Source: Polyangia bacterium
Lineage (GTDB): Bacteria > Myxococcota_A > Polyangia > Nannocystales > Nannocystaceae
Reading direction: 5' to 3'
NCBI GenBank assembly: GCA_030430565.1
Contig: JAUIKS010000040.1
Span: forward strand, 35,712-99,711
Length of the DNA: 64,000 nt
Every line of letters starts with the position of its first letter. The stretch's first letter is position 1. A model generated the notes under the pieces. That model was given only the letters and a program-made list of their open reading frames with translations, was not told the DNA's origin and ran no database searches. This document shows positions 54,247-63,393 of this stretch, piece by piece. Made by a program: the position numbers and the translations under genes.

Positions 54247-56217
54247 CTAGCTCGTCACCTCGGCGGACTCGCCGATCGTGAAGCAGGCCGTGCAGCCCGT
54301 CCCCTCCCCCCGCGACTCGAGCCACAGCCGACCGCCGTGCACCTCCACGATGCGCTGCGCGATGGCCAGGCCGACCCCGGTGCCCTCGCGCTCGGGGTCG
54401 AGCTGTTCGAACACGCCGAAGACGCGCTCGAAGTGCTCCGGCGCGATCCCGACGCCGTTGTCGCGCACCTGGTACACCGTCACGCCGTCCTCGCGCGCGC
54501 GCCAGCCGAGCTCGACGCGCGCGCGCGCGACCCCGACGGTGTACTTGATCGCGTTCGAGATCAGGTTCTGCAGCAGCTGCTGCAGCCGCTCTGGATCGCC
54601 CCAGACCGCCGGCATGTCCTCCGCGATCGAGAACTCGATGTCGCGGTCGACGTAGGTCCCGCGCAGGCGCTCGAGCACCTCATGGGCGAGCGCGGCCAGC
54701 GAGCAGCGCGTGCGCGCGCCGATCCGGCGACCGATCCGCGAGAGCTCGAGCAGGTCGTTGAGCAGCCCGCTCATGCTCGCCGCGGCGCGCTGGATCCGTC
54801 CGATGTCCTCCTGGACACGATCGTAGCGGCGCTCCTCGAGATCGCGCGAGACCAGCCCGGCGAAGCTCTGGATCGAGATCAGCGGGCTCTTGAGGTCGTG
54901 CGAGACCGTGTAGGAGAAGCGCTCGAGCTCGGTGTTCTTGCGCTCGAACTCGCGGAGCAGCTGCTCGCGCTCGGCCTCGATCCGCTTGCGCGCGGTCACG
55001 TCGGCCACGTAGCCCTCGAGATGCAGCAGCTCGCCCCGCGCCGTGAACACGCCGACGCCCGCCTCGTCGACCCAGCGCCACTCGCCCGAGCGGTGCCGCA
55101 GGCGATAGGTCAGGTTATACGGGCGCCGGGCCGCGACCGCCGCGTCGACGGCCGTGATGATGTCGTCGCGGTCGCTCGGGTGAAAGAGCTCGACGAAGCA
55201 GACGCGGTCGGCGAGGAAGTCCTCGCGCGAGTAGCCCGTGAGGCGCTCCACCGCGTCGTTGACGTAGATCATGGAGTAGCGCGCGTCGTGGCGACACAGG
55301 TAGACCACGCCGTGGATGTTCTCGGCGAGCATGCGGAACTTTCGCTCGCTCTCCTCGAGCCGCGTCGCCGCGAGCTTGCGGGTCGTGATGTCCTGGACGA
55401 TGCCGAGCATCCGCAGCGGGCACCCGTGACGATCGTGGCTCTGGACGCTGCCGCGAACGCTCAGCCAGCGCCACTCGCCGGTGTCGAGGCGACGCACGCG
55501 GTGCTCCACCGCGTACGGCTCGCTGCTGTCCTCGAGGTGGCGCTTGGTCACGCTCGCCGCGCGCTCGCGGTCGTCGGGGTGGACGACGTCGCGCCAGAAC
55601 TCAACGGGGGCCCGCCGCATCCGCGGCTCCGCGCCGACGATCTCGCAGGCGGTCAGATCGATCTTGATCTCCCCGCGCTTCATATCCCAGTCCCACAGCC
55701 CGATCGACGCGCTCTCCAGCGCGAGCTCGAGCCGGCGGCGGTGCACGGCCAGCTCCTCCTCGACGCGACGCCGCGCGGTCGCGTCGGTGTGCACCAGCAG
55801 GGTCGTCGACTCGCCGTCGAGCTCCGCCGCGATCGACTGAACCTGCACATACCGGCGCCCCTGCCCTCGGACCTGCCGCGGCTCGACCCAGGCGCGCACC
55901 GTGAAGGGGCCGCGCCGCTCGACCGAGAAGTCGAGCTGGACGCGCCCGCGATCGCCCGAGGTCGAGAGCAGCTCGGCGTACAGGCGACCGCGGACCGCCT
56001 CGCGGCTGCGACCGACGCCGCGCGCGGCGACCGAGTTACACGCGACGACCTTGAGGTCCTCGTCGAGCAGCCAGACCTCGACCTCCTGGATCTCGCCCGC
56101 GCGCTCCAGCGCCGCGCTCCAGCGCCGGAGCGCCCGGTTCTCGCGCTCGAGGCGCTCGACCCGACGCCGCAGCTCCGCGAGCTCGAGCTCGATCCTCTCG
56201 CGCCGTTCACCTAACAC
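54247..56217 (-). CDS. Cytoplasmic multi-PAS sensor histidine kinase
   Basis: 656 residues without membrane segments. A coiled coil (about 5-35) is followed by three PAS-type domains (about 40-145, 160-285 and 295-415), each ending in a PAC-like DxTxR element (DATARRR, DITTRK, DVTARK). Next are HisKA with His440 (SHDLKSPL) and HATPase_c (LQNLISNAIKY, DNGVGI, GTGVGLAI). GTG 56217 is preceded by GGAGGGGAG and is followed by TTA, a codon rarely used in this genome. No response regulator is adjacent. It is probably a soluble redox or ligand sensor. Confidence 0.93.
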   Translation of the reverse strand: MLGERRERIELELAELRRRVERLERENRALRRWSAALERAGEIQEVEVWLLDEDLKVVACNSVAARGVGRSREAVRGRLYAELLSTSGDRGRVQLDFSVERRGPFTVRAWVEPRQVRGQGRRYVQVQSIAAELDGESTTLLVHTDATARRRVEEELAVHRRRLELALESASIGLWDWDMKRGEIKIDLTACEIVGAEPRMRRAPVEFWRDVVHPDDRERAASVTKRHLEDSSEPYAVEHRVRRLDTGEWRWLSVRGSVQSHDRHGCPLRMLGIVQDITTRKLAATRLEESERKFRMLAENIHGVVYLCRHDARYSMIYVNDAVERLTGYSREDFLADRVCFVELFHPSDRDDIITAVDAAVAARRPYNLTYRLRHRSGEWRWVDEAGVGVFTARGELLHLEGYVADVTARKRIEAEREQLLREFERKNTELERFSYTVSHDLKSPLISIQSFAGLVSRDLEERRYDRVQEDIGRIQRAAASMSGLLNDLLELSRIGRRIGARTRCSLAALAHEVLERLRGTYVDRDIEFSIAEDMPAVWGDPERLQQLLQNLISNAIKYTVGVARARVELGWRAREDGVTVYQVRDNGVGIAPEHFERVFGVFEQLDPEREGTGVGLAIAQRIVEVHGGRLWLESRGEGTGCTACFTIGESAEVTS

Positions 56218-56329
56218 CGCTCGCTCCCCTCCGCCGGCTCAGCGCCCCCGTGGGAGCCTCCGAGTGACCGGTGACGAGCGTACCAGCCGCTGCTACGCGC
56301 CGCGCGGGGTCCCGTGTAAAGTTAACGTG

Positions 56330-57580
56330 ATGTCAGAGTCTCGCGCGGCCGCGCCGGAGCCCGGACCCACGACCCCCCGGCGGAGGCCGGCTGAGCGCTC
56401 GCGCTACGCCGAGGCGTGGACGCTCGCGCCGGAGGTCCGCTTCCTCAACCACGGCTCCTACGGCGCGTGCCCCCGCGCGGTGCTAGGGATTCAGGCGTCG
56501 CTGCGCGCCGAGCTCGAGCGCCAGCCGGTGCGCTTCTTCCTCCGCGAGCTCGAGGGTCGCCTCGACCTCGCCCGCGTCGCGCTCGCCGACTTCGTCGGCG
56601 CCCGCGCGCGCGACCTGGCCTTTGTTACCAACGCGACCACGGGCGTGAACACGGTCCTGCGCGGGCTCGCGCTCGCGCCGGGCGACGAGCTGCTCGTCAC
56701 CGATCACGAGTACAACGCGACGCGCAACGCCGCCGAGTTCGCGGCGCGGCGAGCCGGCGCGCGGGTCCGCGTCGTCGAGCTCCCCTTCCCGCTGCGCGCC
56801 CCCGAGGAGATCATCGAGCGCGTGCTCGCGGCCGCCTCCGCGCGTACGCGGCTCGCGATCATCGATCACGTGACCAGCCAGACCGGGCTCGTGCTGCCGG
56901 TCGCGCGGCTCGTGCCCGCCCTGCGCGAGCGCGGCGTCGAGGTCCTCGTCGACGGCGCCCACGCCCCCGGCATGCTCCCGCTCGCGCTCGACGAGCTGGG
57001 CGCCGGCTACTACACCGGCAACGCGCACAAGTGGATCTGCACGCCCAAGGGCGCGGCCTTCCTGCACGTCCGCGAGGACCTGCAGGCCCAGGCGCCGCCG
57101 CTGGTGATCAGCCACGGCGCGAACTCTCCGCGCGCCGACCGGGGACGCTTTCGTCTCCTGCATGATTGGACAGGCACCTGCGACCCGACGCCGTGGCTCA
57201 CGATCCCCGCCGCGATCGAGTTCATGGGCTCGCGGCTCGAGGGCGGCTGGGACGCGCTGCGCGCCCACAACCACGCGCTCTGCCTGCAGGGGCGCGCGCT
57301 GCTGTGCGAGGCGCTCGAGCTCGACGCGCCGGCGCCCCCCGAGCTGATCGGCTCACTCGCCTCGGTCCCGCTGCCCGACGGCGCGCCGGGCTCGCTGCGC
57401 CCGCCGCTCTACCTCGACCCGCTGCAGGATGTCCTGCTCGAGCGCTACGACGTCGAGGTCCCCGTGATCCCCTGGCCGGCGCCGCCGCGCCGGCTGCTGC
57501 GGATCTCGGCGCAGCTCTACAACGGCCTCGGCGAGTACGAGGCGCTCGCCGACGCGCTGCGTCTCGAGCTGCGCGGCTGA
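56330..57580 (+). CDS. Class V aminotransferase-fold PLP enzyme (isopenicillin-N-epimerase-like; possible EgtE)
   Basis: 416 residues. Motifs are VRFLNHGSYGACP, FVTNATTGVNTVLR, TDHEYNATRNA, DGAHAPGMLPL and the PLP-Lys in GNAHKWICTPKGAAFLH. The closest recognised relatives are CefD-like epimerases and desulfurase-like C-S lyases. Hercynylcysteine sulfoxide lyase (EgtE/Egt2) belongs to this group. With egtB and egtD about 4 kb away, this is a reasonable candidate for the final ergothioneine step, by inference. ATG 56330 gives a Pro/Arg-rich 25-residue lead. Confidence 0.85.
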   Translation: MSESRAAAPEPGPTTPRRRPAERSRYAEAWTLAPEVRFLNHGSYGACPRAVLGIQASLRAELERQPVRFFLRELEGRLDLARVALADFVGARARDLAFVTNATTGVNTVLRGLALAPGDELLVTDHEYNATRNAAEFAARRAGARVRVVELPFPLRAPEEIIERVLAAASARTRLAIIDHVTSQTGLVLPVARLVPALRERGVEVLVDGAHAPGMLPLALDELGAGYYTGNAHKWICTPKGAAFLHVREDLQAQAPPLVISHGANSPRADRGRFRLLHDWTGTCDPTPWLTIPAAIEFMGSRLEGGWDALRAHNHALCLQGRALLCEALELDAPAPPELIGSLASVPLPDGAPGSLRPPLYLDPLQDVLLERYDVEVPVIPWPAPPRRLLRISAQLYNGLGEYEALADALRLELRG

Positions 57581-57751
57581 GCGGATCCGCGCGAGCGCGC
57601 TCCGCTGAAACCTGCTCCAAGAACCAGGACACGCGCGTCGTCGCGCGGCGTCGCGCGTCGTCGCGCGCGGCCGCGCGAAAAACCATCGCCTGCGCCCACG
57701 AGCGACCGCAGACGCCGTCGAGCTTCGGTACAACGAGGCGACGGTCGCGCC

Positions 57752-59785
57752 ATGGAGTCGCCCTCGCCCCCCGAGCCCGCCGCGCTCACCGAGACGAGCG
57801 CGGAGGACCGCGCGAAGCTCGAGCAGCTGCGCGCGGCCTTCAGCGACGCGGCCGACGATCGCGGGACGATCAACCCGAAGTCGCTGCGCGCCGCGCTGAA
57901 GCTCAAGACCGAGTTCATCGCGGTCAAGCTCTTCGAGCTCTTCGACCGCGACAGCAGCGGCGCGATCGAGAAAGACGAGTTCGTCGACGCGATCGGCCGC
58001 GTCGTGTTCGGCTCGCAGCGCGACAAGCTCTCGTTCTTGTTCGGCTTTCACGACCACGACCACGACGGCTTCATCATCCGCGCGGAGCTCGATCGGCTCA
58101 TCTACCTCGGCCTCGCCGAGAACCGCCTCGAGCTGCCGCGCGCGCTCGTCGAGCAGATGATCGACGCGCTGTTCGAGCAGGCCGACGCCGACGACGACGG
58201 CAGGATCACCTTCGAGGAATTCTCCGCCGTGCTCGCGCGCTACCCCGAGGTGCTCGAGCGCGTGACCGAGGGGCGCGCGGTCTGGTCGACGATGCGGCAG
58301 GAGGCGGCCGCGAGCCCGCCGCGCAGCTCGCTCGCGCGACGCTTCGCGCACTACCTCGAGGCCCACGGCGCCGAGCTGCTGCTGCTCGCGCTCTACATGC
58401 TCGTCAACCTCCTGCTGTTCGCCGGCGCGGTCGAGCGCTACGCGCTCCAGGGCGCCAACGGCCTGGTCCAGCTCGCGCGGGGCTGCGGCGCCTGCCTCAA
58501 CTTCAACGGCGCGCTGATCCTCGTGCCGATGATGCGCCGCCTCATGACCTGGCTGCGCGCGACCCCGGCCGCGCGCGTGATCCCGGTCGACGCGAGCGTC
58601 GGCTTCCACAAGCTCGTCGGCCACGTGATGTTCGGCTTCGCGATCGTCCACACGCTCGCGCACTTCGGCAACTACCTGGTCCTCGAGGCACCTTTCTTTG
58701 ACCTCCTGCTGCGGACCCGCGCCGGCCTCACCGGCCTCTTGCTGATGCTGGTGTTCGGCTTCATGTGGTTCTTCGCGCTGGACCAGGTGCGGCGCTCGGG
58801 CCACTTCGAGCTGTTCTACTTCTCGCACCTCGGCTACTTCGCGTGGTTCGCGCTCGCGCTCGTGCACGGCCCCGTGTTCTGGATCTGGGCGCTGGCGCCG
58901 GTGCTCGGCTACCTCGTCGGGCGCGCGCTCCGGCTGCGTCAGCGCGTGCGCGAGGCGGAGGTCGCCGAGGTCAACCTGCTGCCGTCGGCGGTCACCAACC
59001 TGCAGATCGCGCGCCCGCCGGGCTGGGAGCACCGCGCCGGCGACTACCTGTTTTTGTGCGTCCCCGAGCTCGCGCGCCACGAGTGGCACCCGTTCACGAT
59101 CAGCAGCGCGCCCGAGCAGCGCGAGACCGTCAGCGTGCACGTGCGCAGCCTCGGCAACTGGACGAAGGCCCTGCACGCGCTGTGTCAGCAGCGCGAGGCG
59201 CTCGCCCAGCGGGGCGCCCCGCCGGCGCCGCTCAAGGTCTACCTCGAGGGCCCCTTCGGCACGCCGAGCGCCCACATCTTCGAGTCCCAGCACGCGGTCC
59301 TGGTCGGCGCCGGGATCGGGGTCACGCCGTTCGCCGCGATCATCCAGAGCATCCTGCTGCGCGCGCGCTCCGGCGGTCAAAAGAGCGCGCTGCGCAAGGT
59401 CCACTTCATCTGGATCAACCGCGACCAGCACGCCTTCGAGTGGTTCGTCGAGCTGCTCGCCCAGGCCGAGCGCGACGCCGCAGAGGTCGACGTCGAGCTC
59501 GACATCCAGATCTACATGACGGGCGGCCGCGACGACCTCAAGTCCGCCTCGCTGGTGCTGGCGCGCGAGCTGCTGTACGCCCGAACGCGCGCCGATCTCG
59601 TGACGGGCTTGCGCGCGCGGACGAACATGGGGCGCCCCGACTGGGAGCCGCTGCTGACCGCGATCTTGCGCGAGCACGCGCCTGGCCGCGTCGACCTGTT
59701 CATGTGCGGACCCAGGGGGCTGGTCCGGGTGCTGCGGCCGCTGTGCCAGCGCCTCGGGATGGGCTTTCGCCACGAGGTTTTTTAG
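57752..59785 (+). CDS. EF-hand NADPH oxidase (NOX5-like)
   Basis: 677 residues. Three canonical EF-hand loops occur at 65-76 (DRDSSGAIEKDE), 101-112 (DHDHDGFIIRAE) and 145-156 (DADDDGRITFEE). Six membrane helices (about 205-405) carry the heme His pairs of a ferric-reductase core (GFHKLVGHVMFGFAIVHTLAH; HLGYFAWFALALVHG). The dehydrogenase part has the FAD motif HPFTISSAP (His446), the NADPH motif VGAGIGVTPFAA and MCGPRGL near the end. It ends in Phe, as NOX proteins do. It should move electrons from NADPH across the membrane to O2, giving superoxide, under Ca2+ control. Confidence 0.92.
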   Translation: MESPSPPEPAALTETSAEDRAKLEQLRAAFSDAADDRGTINPKSLRAALKLKTEFIAVKLFELFDRDSSGAIEKDEFVDAIGRVVFGSQRDKLSFLFGFHDHDHDGFIIRAELDRLIYLGLAENRLELPRALVEQMIDALFEQADADDDGRITFEEFSAVLARYPEVLERVTEGRAVWSTMRQEAAASPPRSSLARRFAHYLEAHGAELLLLALYMLVNLLLFAGAVERYALQGANGLVQLARGCGACLNFNGALILVPMMRRLMTWLRATPAARVIPVDASVGFHKLVGHVMFGFAIVHTLAHFGNYLVLEAPFFDLLLRTRAGLTGLLLMLVFGFMWFFALDQVRRSGHFELFYFSHLGYFAWFALALVHGPVFWIWALAPVLGYLVGRALRLRQRVREAEVAEVNLLPSAVTNLQIARPPGWEHRAGDYLFLCVPELARHEWHPFTISSAPEQRETVSVHVRSLGNWTKALHALCQQREALAQRGAPPAPLKVYLEGPFGTPSAHIFESQHAVLVGAGIGVTPFAAIIQSILLRARSGGQKSALRKVHFIWINRDQHAFEWFVELLAQAERDAAEVDVELDIQIYMTGGRDDLKSASLVLARELLYARTRADLVTGLRARTNMGRPDWEPLLTAILREHAPGRVDLFMCGPRGLVRVLRPLCQRLGMGFRHEVF

Positions 59786-59986
59786 GCCTGTGCGCCAGCG
59801 TCCGCCTCGACGGGCGCGAGCGCCGAGTGTAGACACTCGAACGCGAGAAAATTCTCCGCCGGCCCGCGCCGAAACGGGTGATTTTTCCTTGGGCGGCGCG
59901 CGACGCCTGCATGTGCGCATCGCTATGCGACTCGCGCGGGCCGAAGCGCCCTGCGAGCGCGGAGTTTTTAGACGATACTGCACGTC

Positions 59987-61636
59987 GTGCCCACGCTCCG
60001 CGCTGGATTGAACACGCTCGCGGTTGTTGTCGCCGCCACGCTGACGTTCGGCGCCACGAGCTCGCTTCAGGCCGCGCCCGCGAGCCCCGCTGACGCGCCC
60101 GCGTCGGCTCCCGTGGGCGCGACCGACTCCGGCCCCCTGCCCGGGAATTCGCGGCCCGCGACCACACCGCTGGAGGTCGAGGCGCCCCCGAACACGGAGA
60201 CCCGCGCGCCCGCGCCCGCGCCCGCGCCCGATCAAGTGCGCGCCGTCATCGACGAGGAAGACGGCGAGGCCGACAGCGCCGAGGCGCTCGGTCCCGAGGA
60301 GGACCCCGAGGGCGACGATGCGCAGGGCAAGCGAAAGCGCCGCAGGAAGAAGAAGGGCAAGAAGGGAAAGAAGGGCAAGAAGGGCGAGAAAGATCCCAAC
60401 CGCCTCGAGTACGGCGCGCTCCCAGCGGTCAACTACGACAGCGACCTCGGCTTCGGCTTCGGCCTGATCGGTACGCTCGCCAAATTCGCGCCCGGCTACC
60501 GTCCCTACAAGTGGCGCCTCGAGCTGCTGCTCTACGCCACCGCCAAGAGCAAGCCCGGCGGCGCCGGCGGCGTCGAGGTCCCCTTCCACGACGACTACCT
60601 CGACATGGACTTCCCCGGGCTGCTGAACAATCGCCTGCGCATCAAGGCGATCGTCGGCTTTCGGCGTCACACGACCATCGGCTACTACGGCCTCGGCAGC
60701 GCCGCGAAGGCCGAGGAGCCGTGGCTGGGCTACGACCCCGAGCTCGAGGAGGAGGACTTCAACAACGCGCGCCGCTTCCACCAGTACGACCGCATCTACC
60801 CCTACGGCGACATCTGGGGGCGGATCAACGTCTGGGACCGCTCGACCCCCGAGTACAAGCGCCGCCTCGAGGTCTTCGTCGGCGTCGGCTTCCTCTACAG
60901 CGTCGTCAACCTCTACCCCGGCAGCCGGCTCGAGCAGGACCACCTGCTCAAGCAGCAAGACACCCCCGACGGCCGGGAGATGGCGCGCCTGCTGCACGGC
61001 GACGAGGACCACGCCGTGCTGCGCGGCAGCACCGGCCTCCTCATCGACACCCGCGACCACGAGTACACGCCGACCCGCGGCACCTTCACCGAGATCTCGG
61101 TCCGCGGCGCGCCGGGTGTCGACAAGGGCCTCGCGTACGCGGGCTTCAACGTCAACACCAGCTGGTACAAGTCGATCTACAAAGAGTGGCTGGTGTTCGG
61201 CTTTCGCGGCATCGGCGACTTCATCGTCGGCAAGCCGCCGCTGTGGACCCTGACCCGCTTTGGCGCGTTCCTCGACCGACCGGGGCCCGGCAGCGGCTGG
61301 TCGGTGCGCGGCGTCCCGCGCCAGCGCTTCCACGGCAAGCTCAAGGCGATCGGCAACTTCGAGCTGCGCAGCATGCTCGTGCGCTTCAACATCAAGGACC
61401 AGCGCTTCCACATCGGCGCCGTCGGCTTCGCCGACACCGGCCGCGTGTGGGCGGACTACCGCCCCGTCACGATCAACGGCGTCCCCCTCGACGGCGGCTT
61501 CACCGACTGGGCGCTCGGCCTCGGCGGCGGCCTGCGCGTCAAGTGGGGCGAGACCTTCATCGTCCGCGTCGACGTCGGCCACTCGATGTCGCTGCAGAAC
61601 ACCGGCGTCTACATCGACATCGGTCACATCTTCTAA
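59987..61636 (+). CDS. Outer membrane beta-barrel protein, D15/Omp85-like
   Basis: 549 residues from GTG 59987. A signal peptide (to about 30) is followed by a disordered Pro/Ala/Glu region. A strongly basic stretch (about 108-130; KRKRRRKKKGKKGKKGKKG) is unusual for an exported protein. The barrel (about 140-549) has D15-type blocks: YDSDLGFGFGLIG, LRGSTGLLIDTRDHEYTPTRG, GWSVRGVPRQRF, FADTGRVWAD and a C-terminal Phe (VYIDIGHIF). No POTRA domains are evident. It is probably an outer-membrane transporter or surface antigen, not BamA itself. A small lipoprotein gene follows 14 bases later. Confidence 0.82.
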   Translation: MPTLRAGLNTLAVVVAATLTFGATSSLQAAPASPADAPASAPVGATDSGPLPGNSRPATTPLEVEAPPNTETRAPAPAPAPDQVRAVIDEEDGEADSAEALGPEEDPEGDDAQGKRKRRRKKKGKKGKKGKKGEKDPNRLEYGALPAVNYDSDLGFGFGLIGTLAKFAPGYRPYKWRLELLLYATAKSKPGGAGGVEVPFHDDYLDMDFPGLLNNRLRIKAIVGFRRHTTIGYYGLGSAAKAEEPWLGYDPELEEEDFNNARRFHQYDRIYPYGDIWGRINVWDRSTPEYKRRLEVFVGVGFLYSVVNLYPGSRLEQDHLLKQQDTPDGREMARLLHGDEDHAVLRGSTGLLIDTRDHEYTPTRGTFTEISVRGAPGVDKGLAYAGFNVNTSWYKSIYKEWLVFGFRGIGDFIVGKPPLWTLTRFGAFLDRPGPGSGWSVRGVPRQRFHGKLKAIGNFELRSMLVRFNIKDQRFHIGAVGFADTGRVWADYRPVTINGVPLDGGFTDWALGLGGGLRVKWGETFIVRVDVGHSMSLQNTGVYIDIGHIF

Positions 61637-61650
61637 CGGCGAGGATCATC

Positions 61651-62001
61651 ATGACGCGCTTCACCACGCTCGTACCTCTCATCGGCGCCGCCGCGCTCGG
61701 CCTCGCGCTGCTCTCCTGCGACGGCGGCGACGGCGAGTCCGAGACCAACGCGACCGGCGGCGACACGAGCGACTGCGAGGGCGACGAGGTCTGGGCGTCT
61801 CCGGGCTGCCAGCCGCCGCCCGACGACTCCTACGCGAGCCCGACCGCCGGCTGCTACCAGACCTGCGCGGGCGAGAGCGACGACTCCTGCGCCGCGGGCA
61901 CCTGCACCCGCGCCTGGATCGAGGACATCTGCCCGTGCCCGCCGAGCGCCGAGGCCTGCTGCGAGGCCTGCGGCGGCGGCGAGCAGTGGCTCTGTATGTA
62001 G
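61651..62001 (+). CDS. Small Cys-rich lipoprotein
   Basis: 116 residues from ATG 61651, with GAGG 8 bases upstream. The lipobox is LLSC, followed by a Gly/Asp/Thr linker. The mature domain of about 75 residues has twelve Cys, many as pairs (GCYQTC, ACCEAC, CPCP), implying a disulfide-rich fold. Its closeness to the D15-like gene suggests one transcript and a possible accessory role. No family is recognised. Confidence 0.7.
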   Translation: MTRFTTLVPLIGAAALGLALLSCDGGDGESETNATGGDTSDCEGDEVWASPGCQPPPDDSYASPTAGCYQTCAGESDDSCAAGTCTRAWIEDICPCPPSAEACCEACGGGEQWLCM

Positions 62002-62109
62002 GGCCAGGTCGGCACGGGCGCTTGCCAAGCCCGCGCGCCGAGCCGTAGAATTTTTTGAATTAGCAACGCTCGCCTGGCACGGACGCCGCGACGTCGAGTC
62101 CCGCGCCCC

Positions 62110-63372
62110 GTGCACCTAAACAAAAAGCCATATCGCCGAGTCCGCGCGCACTCGTTCGCGCTCGCGCTCGCGCTGACGCTCGCGTCGGCCTGCCACCAGG
62201 GGATCCACACGGACACCTCGAGCGCCACCGGCACGACCGACGCGGCGGCGAGCTCGAGCGCGGCCGAGACCGCGAGCGCGGAAGATACGGGCCCGACCAG
62301 CGCGGGCGCGACGATGACTTCGACCACGAGCTCGAGCGCCGGCTCGAGCAGCGCGGCGGCGGTGACCACGACGACCACGAGCGAGACCGACGGCAGCGCG
62401 GGCGCCGGCGCGACGACCGGCCCCCCGCCGGTCTGCGAGGAGCCCGATCAGACCCTGCGCGTCGCGACCTGGAACATCGCCGGCGTCGGCGCCCCGGGCA
62501 GCGAGCCCTACCTGGCAGCGCGCGCGATCCTCGAGCGCCTCGGCGCCGACGTCGTCGCGCTCAACGAGATCGAGGGGGACCAGGACCTCGAGCACCTCGC
62601 GTCGCTGATGGCCGAGACCGGCTACGACCAGCTGGTCGCCCCGGAGCAGAACCCCTTCGGCGACCTGCGCAACGCGATCATCAGCCGCCGCCCGCTGACC
62701 GGCGCGCTCATCCATGACCCCGCGCTGCTCTCGGGCGACCCCGAGGCCAACGACGTCGCGCGCTCCTTCGTCCAGGCGACCGTCGACCGCCCCGAGCCCT
62801 GCGCCGACCTGACGATCGTCGCCGCCCACTACAAGTCGGGCTGGGAGCCCAGCGACGACTTTCGGCGCGCCGTCGAGGCCGCGCGCATGGCCCAGGCCGG
62901 CGCGCTCGTGGACGGCTACTACATGCTCGTCGGCGACTTCAACGAGGAGGTCGACCAGGGCCCCCACGACCCCGACCCGTTGAGCGCGCTGCCCGACGGC
63001 CTGCCGGTGACCTACTCGCTCGGGGCCGATCTCGCCGCGCTGCTCGAAGGGCCAGGCGTTCGCAACGAGCCGTTCTTCTACCTGCGAGACCCCGACTGGG
63101 GCCACGCGACCGCGCTCGACGCCCAGCAGCTCGACGGCGACTGGTCGACGCGGATCGGCTCGAGCCGGCGCATCGACTACCTGATGGTCGGGCCCGCGCT
63201 GCTGGCCGCGCTCTCGCAGGAGGACGCGCTCGTGACCGAGGTCTACAGCTCGGAGGACGAGCCGCTCGACGTGGGTCAGGGCCTTGAAAAATACGGCGAG
63301 CCGCTGCCGCTCGAGACCAGCGAGCTCGCCTCGGATCACCGCGTGGTGGTCGCCGAGCTGCGCGCGCCGTGA
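62110..63372 (+). CDS. Endonuclease/exonuclease/phosphatase-family lipoprotein
   Basis: 420 residues from GTG 62110. The lipobox is ASAC, then a Thr/Ser/Ala-rich linker reaches about residue 105. The EEP fold shows VATWNIAG (metal Asn), LNEIEGDQDLE (Glu), AHYKSGW, VGDFNEE (Asp/Asn), SSRRIDYLMVG (Asp) and ASDHRVVVAEL (Asp-His). A full set of catalytic residues implies an active secreted nuclease or phosphodiesterase on the cell surface. The substrate (DNA, phospholipid or phosphoester) is not predictable. Confidence 0.88.
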   Translation: MHLNKKPYRRVRAHSFALALALTLASACHQGIHTDTSSATGTTDAAASSSAAETASAEDTGPTSAGATMTSTTSSSAGSSSAAAVTTTTTSETDGSAGAGATTGPPPVCEEPDQTLRVATWNIAGVGAPGSEPYLAARAILERLGADVVALNEIEGDQDLEHLASLMAETGYDQLVAPEQNPFGDLRNAIISRRPLTGALIHDPALLSGDPEANDVARSFVQATVDRPEPCADLTIVAAHYKSGWEPSDDFRRAVEAARMAQAGALVDGYYMLVGDFNEEVDQGPHDPDPLSALPDGLPVTYSLGADLAALLEGPGVRNEPFFYLRDPDWGHATALDAQQLDGDWSTRIGSSRRIDYLMVGPALLAALSQEDALVTEVYSSEDEPLDVGQGLEKYGEPLPLETSELASDHRVVVAELRAP

Positions 63373-63393
63373 CGGCGACGAGCGCCCGCGCGA

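Noticed and set aside
57353..61627. A 1424-codon open frame on the minus strand across the PLP, NOX and D15 genes
   Set aside because: In very G+C-rich DNA, antisense frames stay open by codon bias. Its translation is low-complexity Arg/Ala/Glu/Val with no motif, while the plus strand has three clear genes. The same applies to other long shadow frames.
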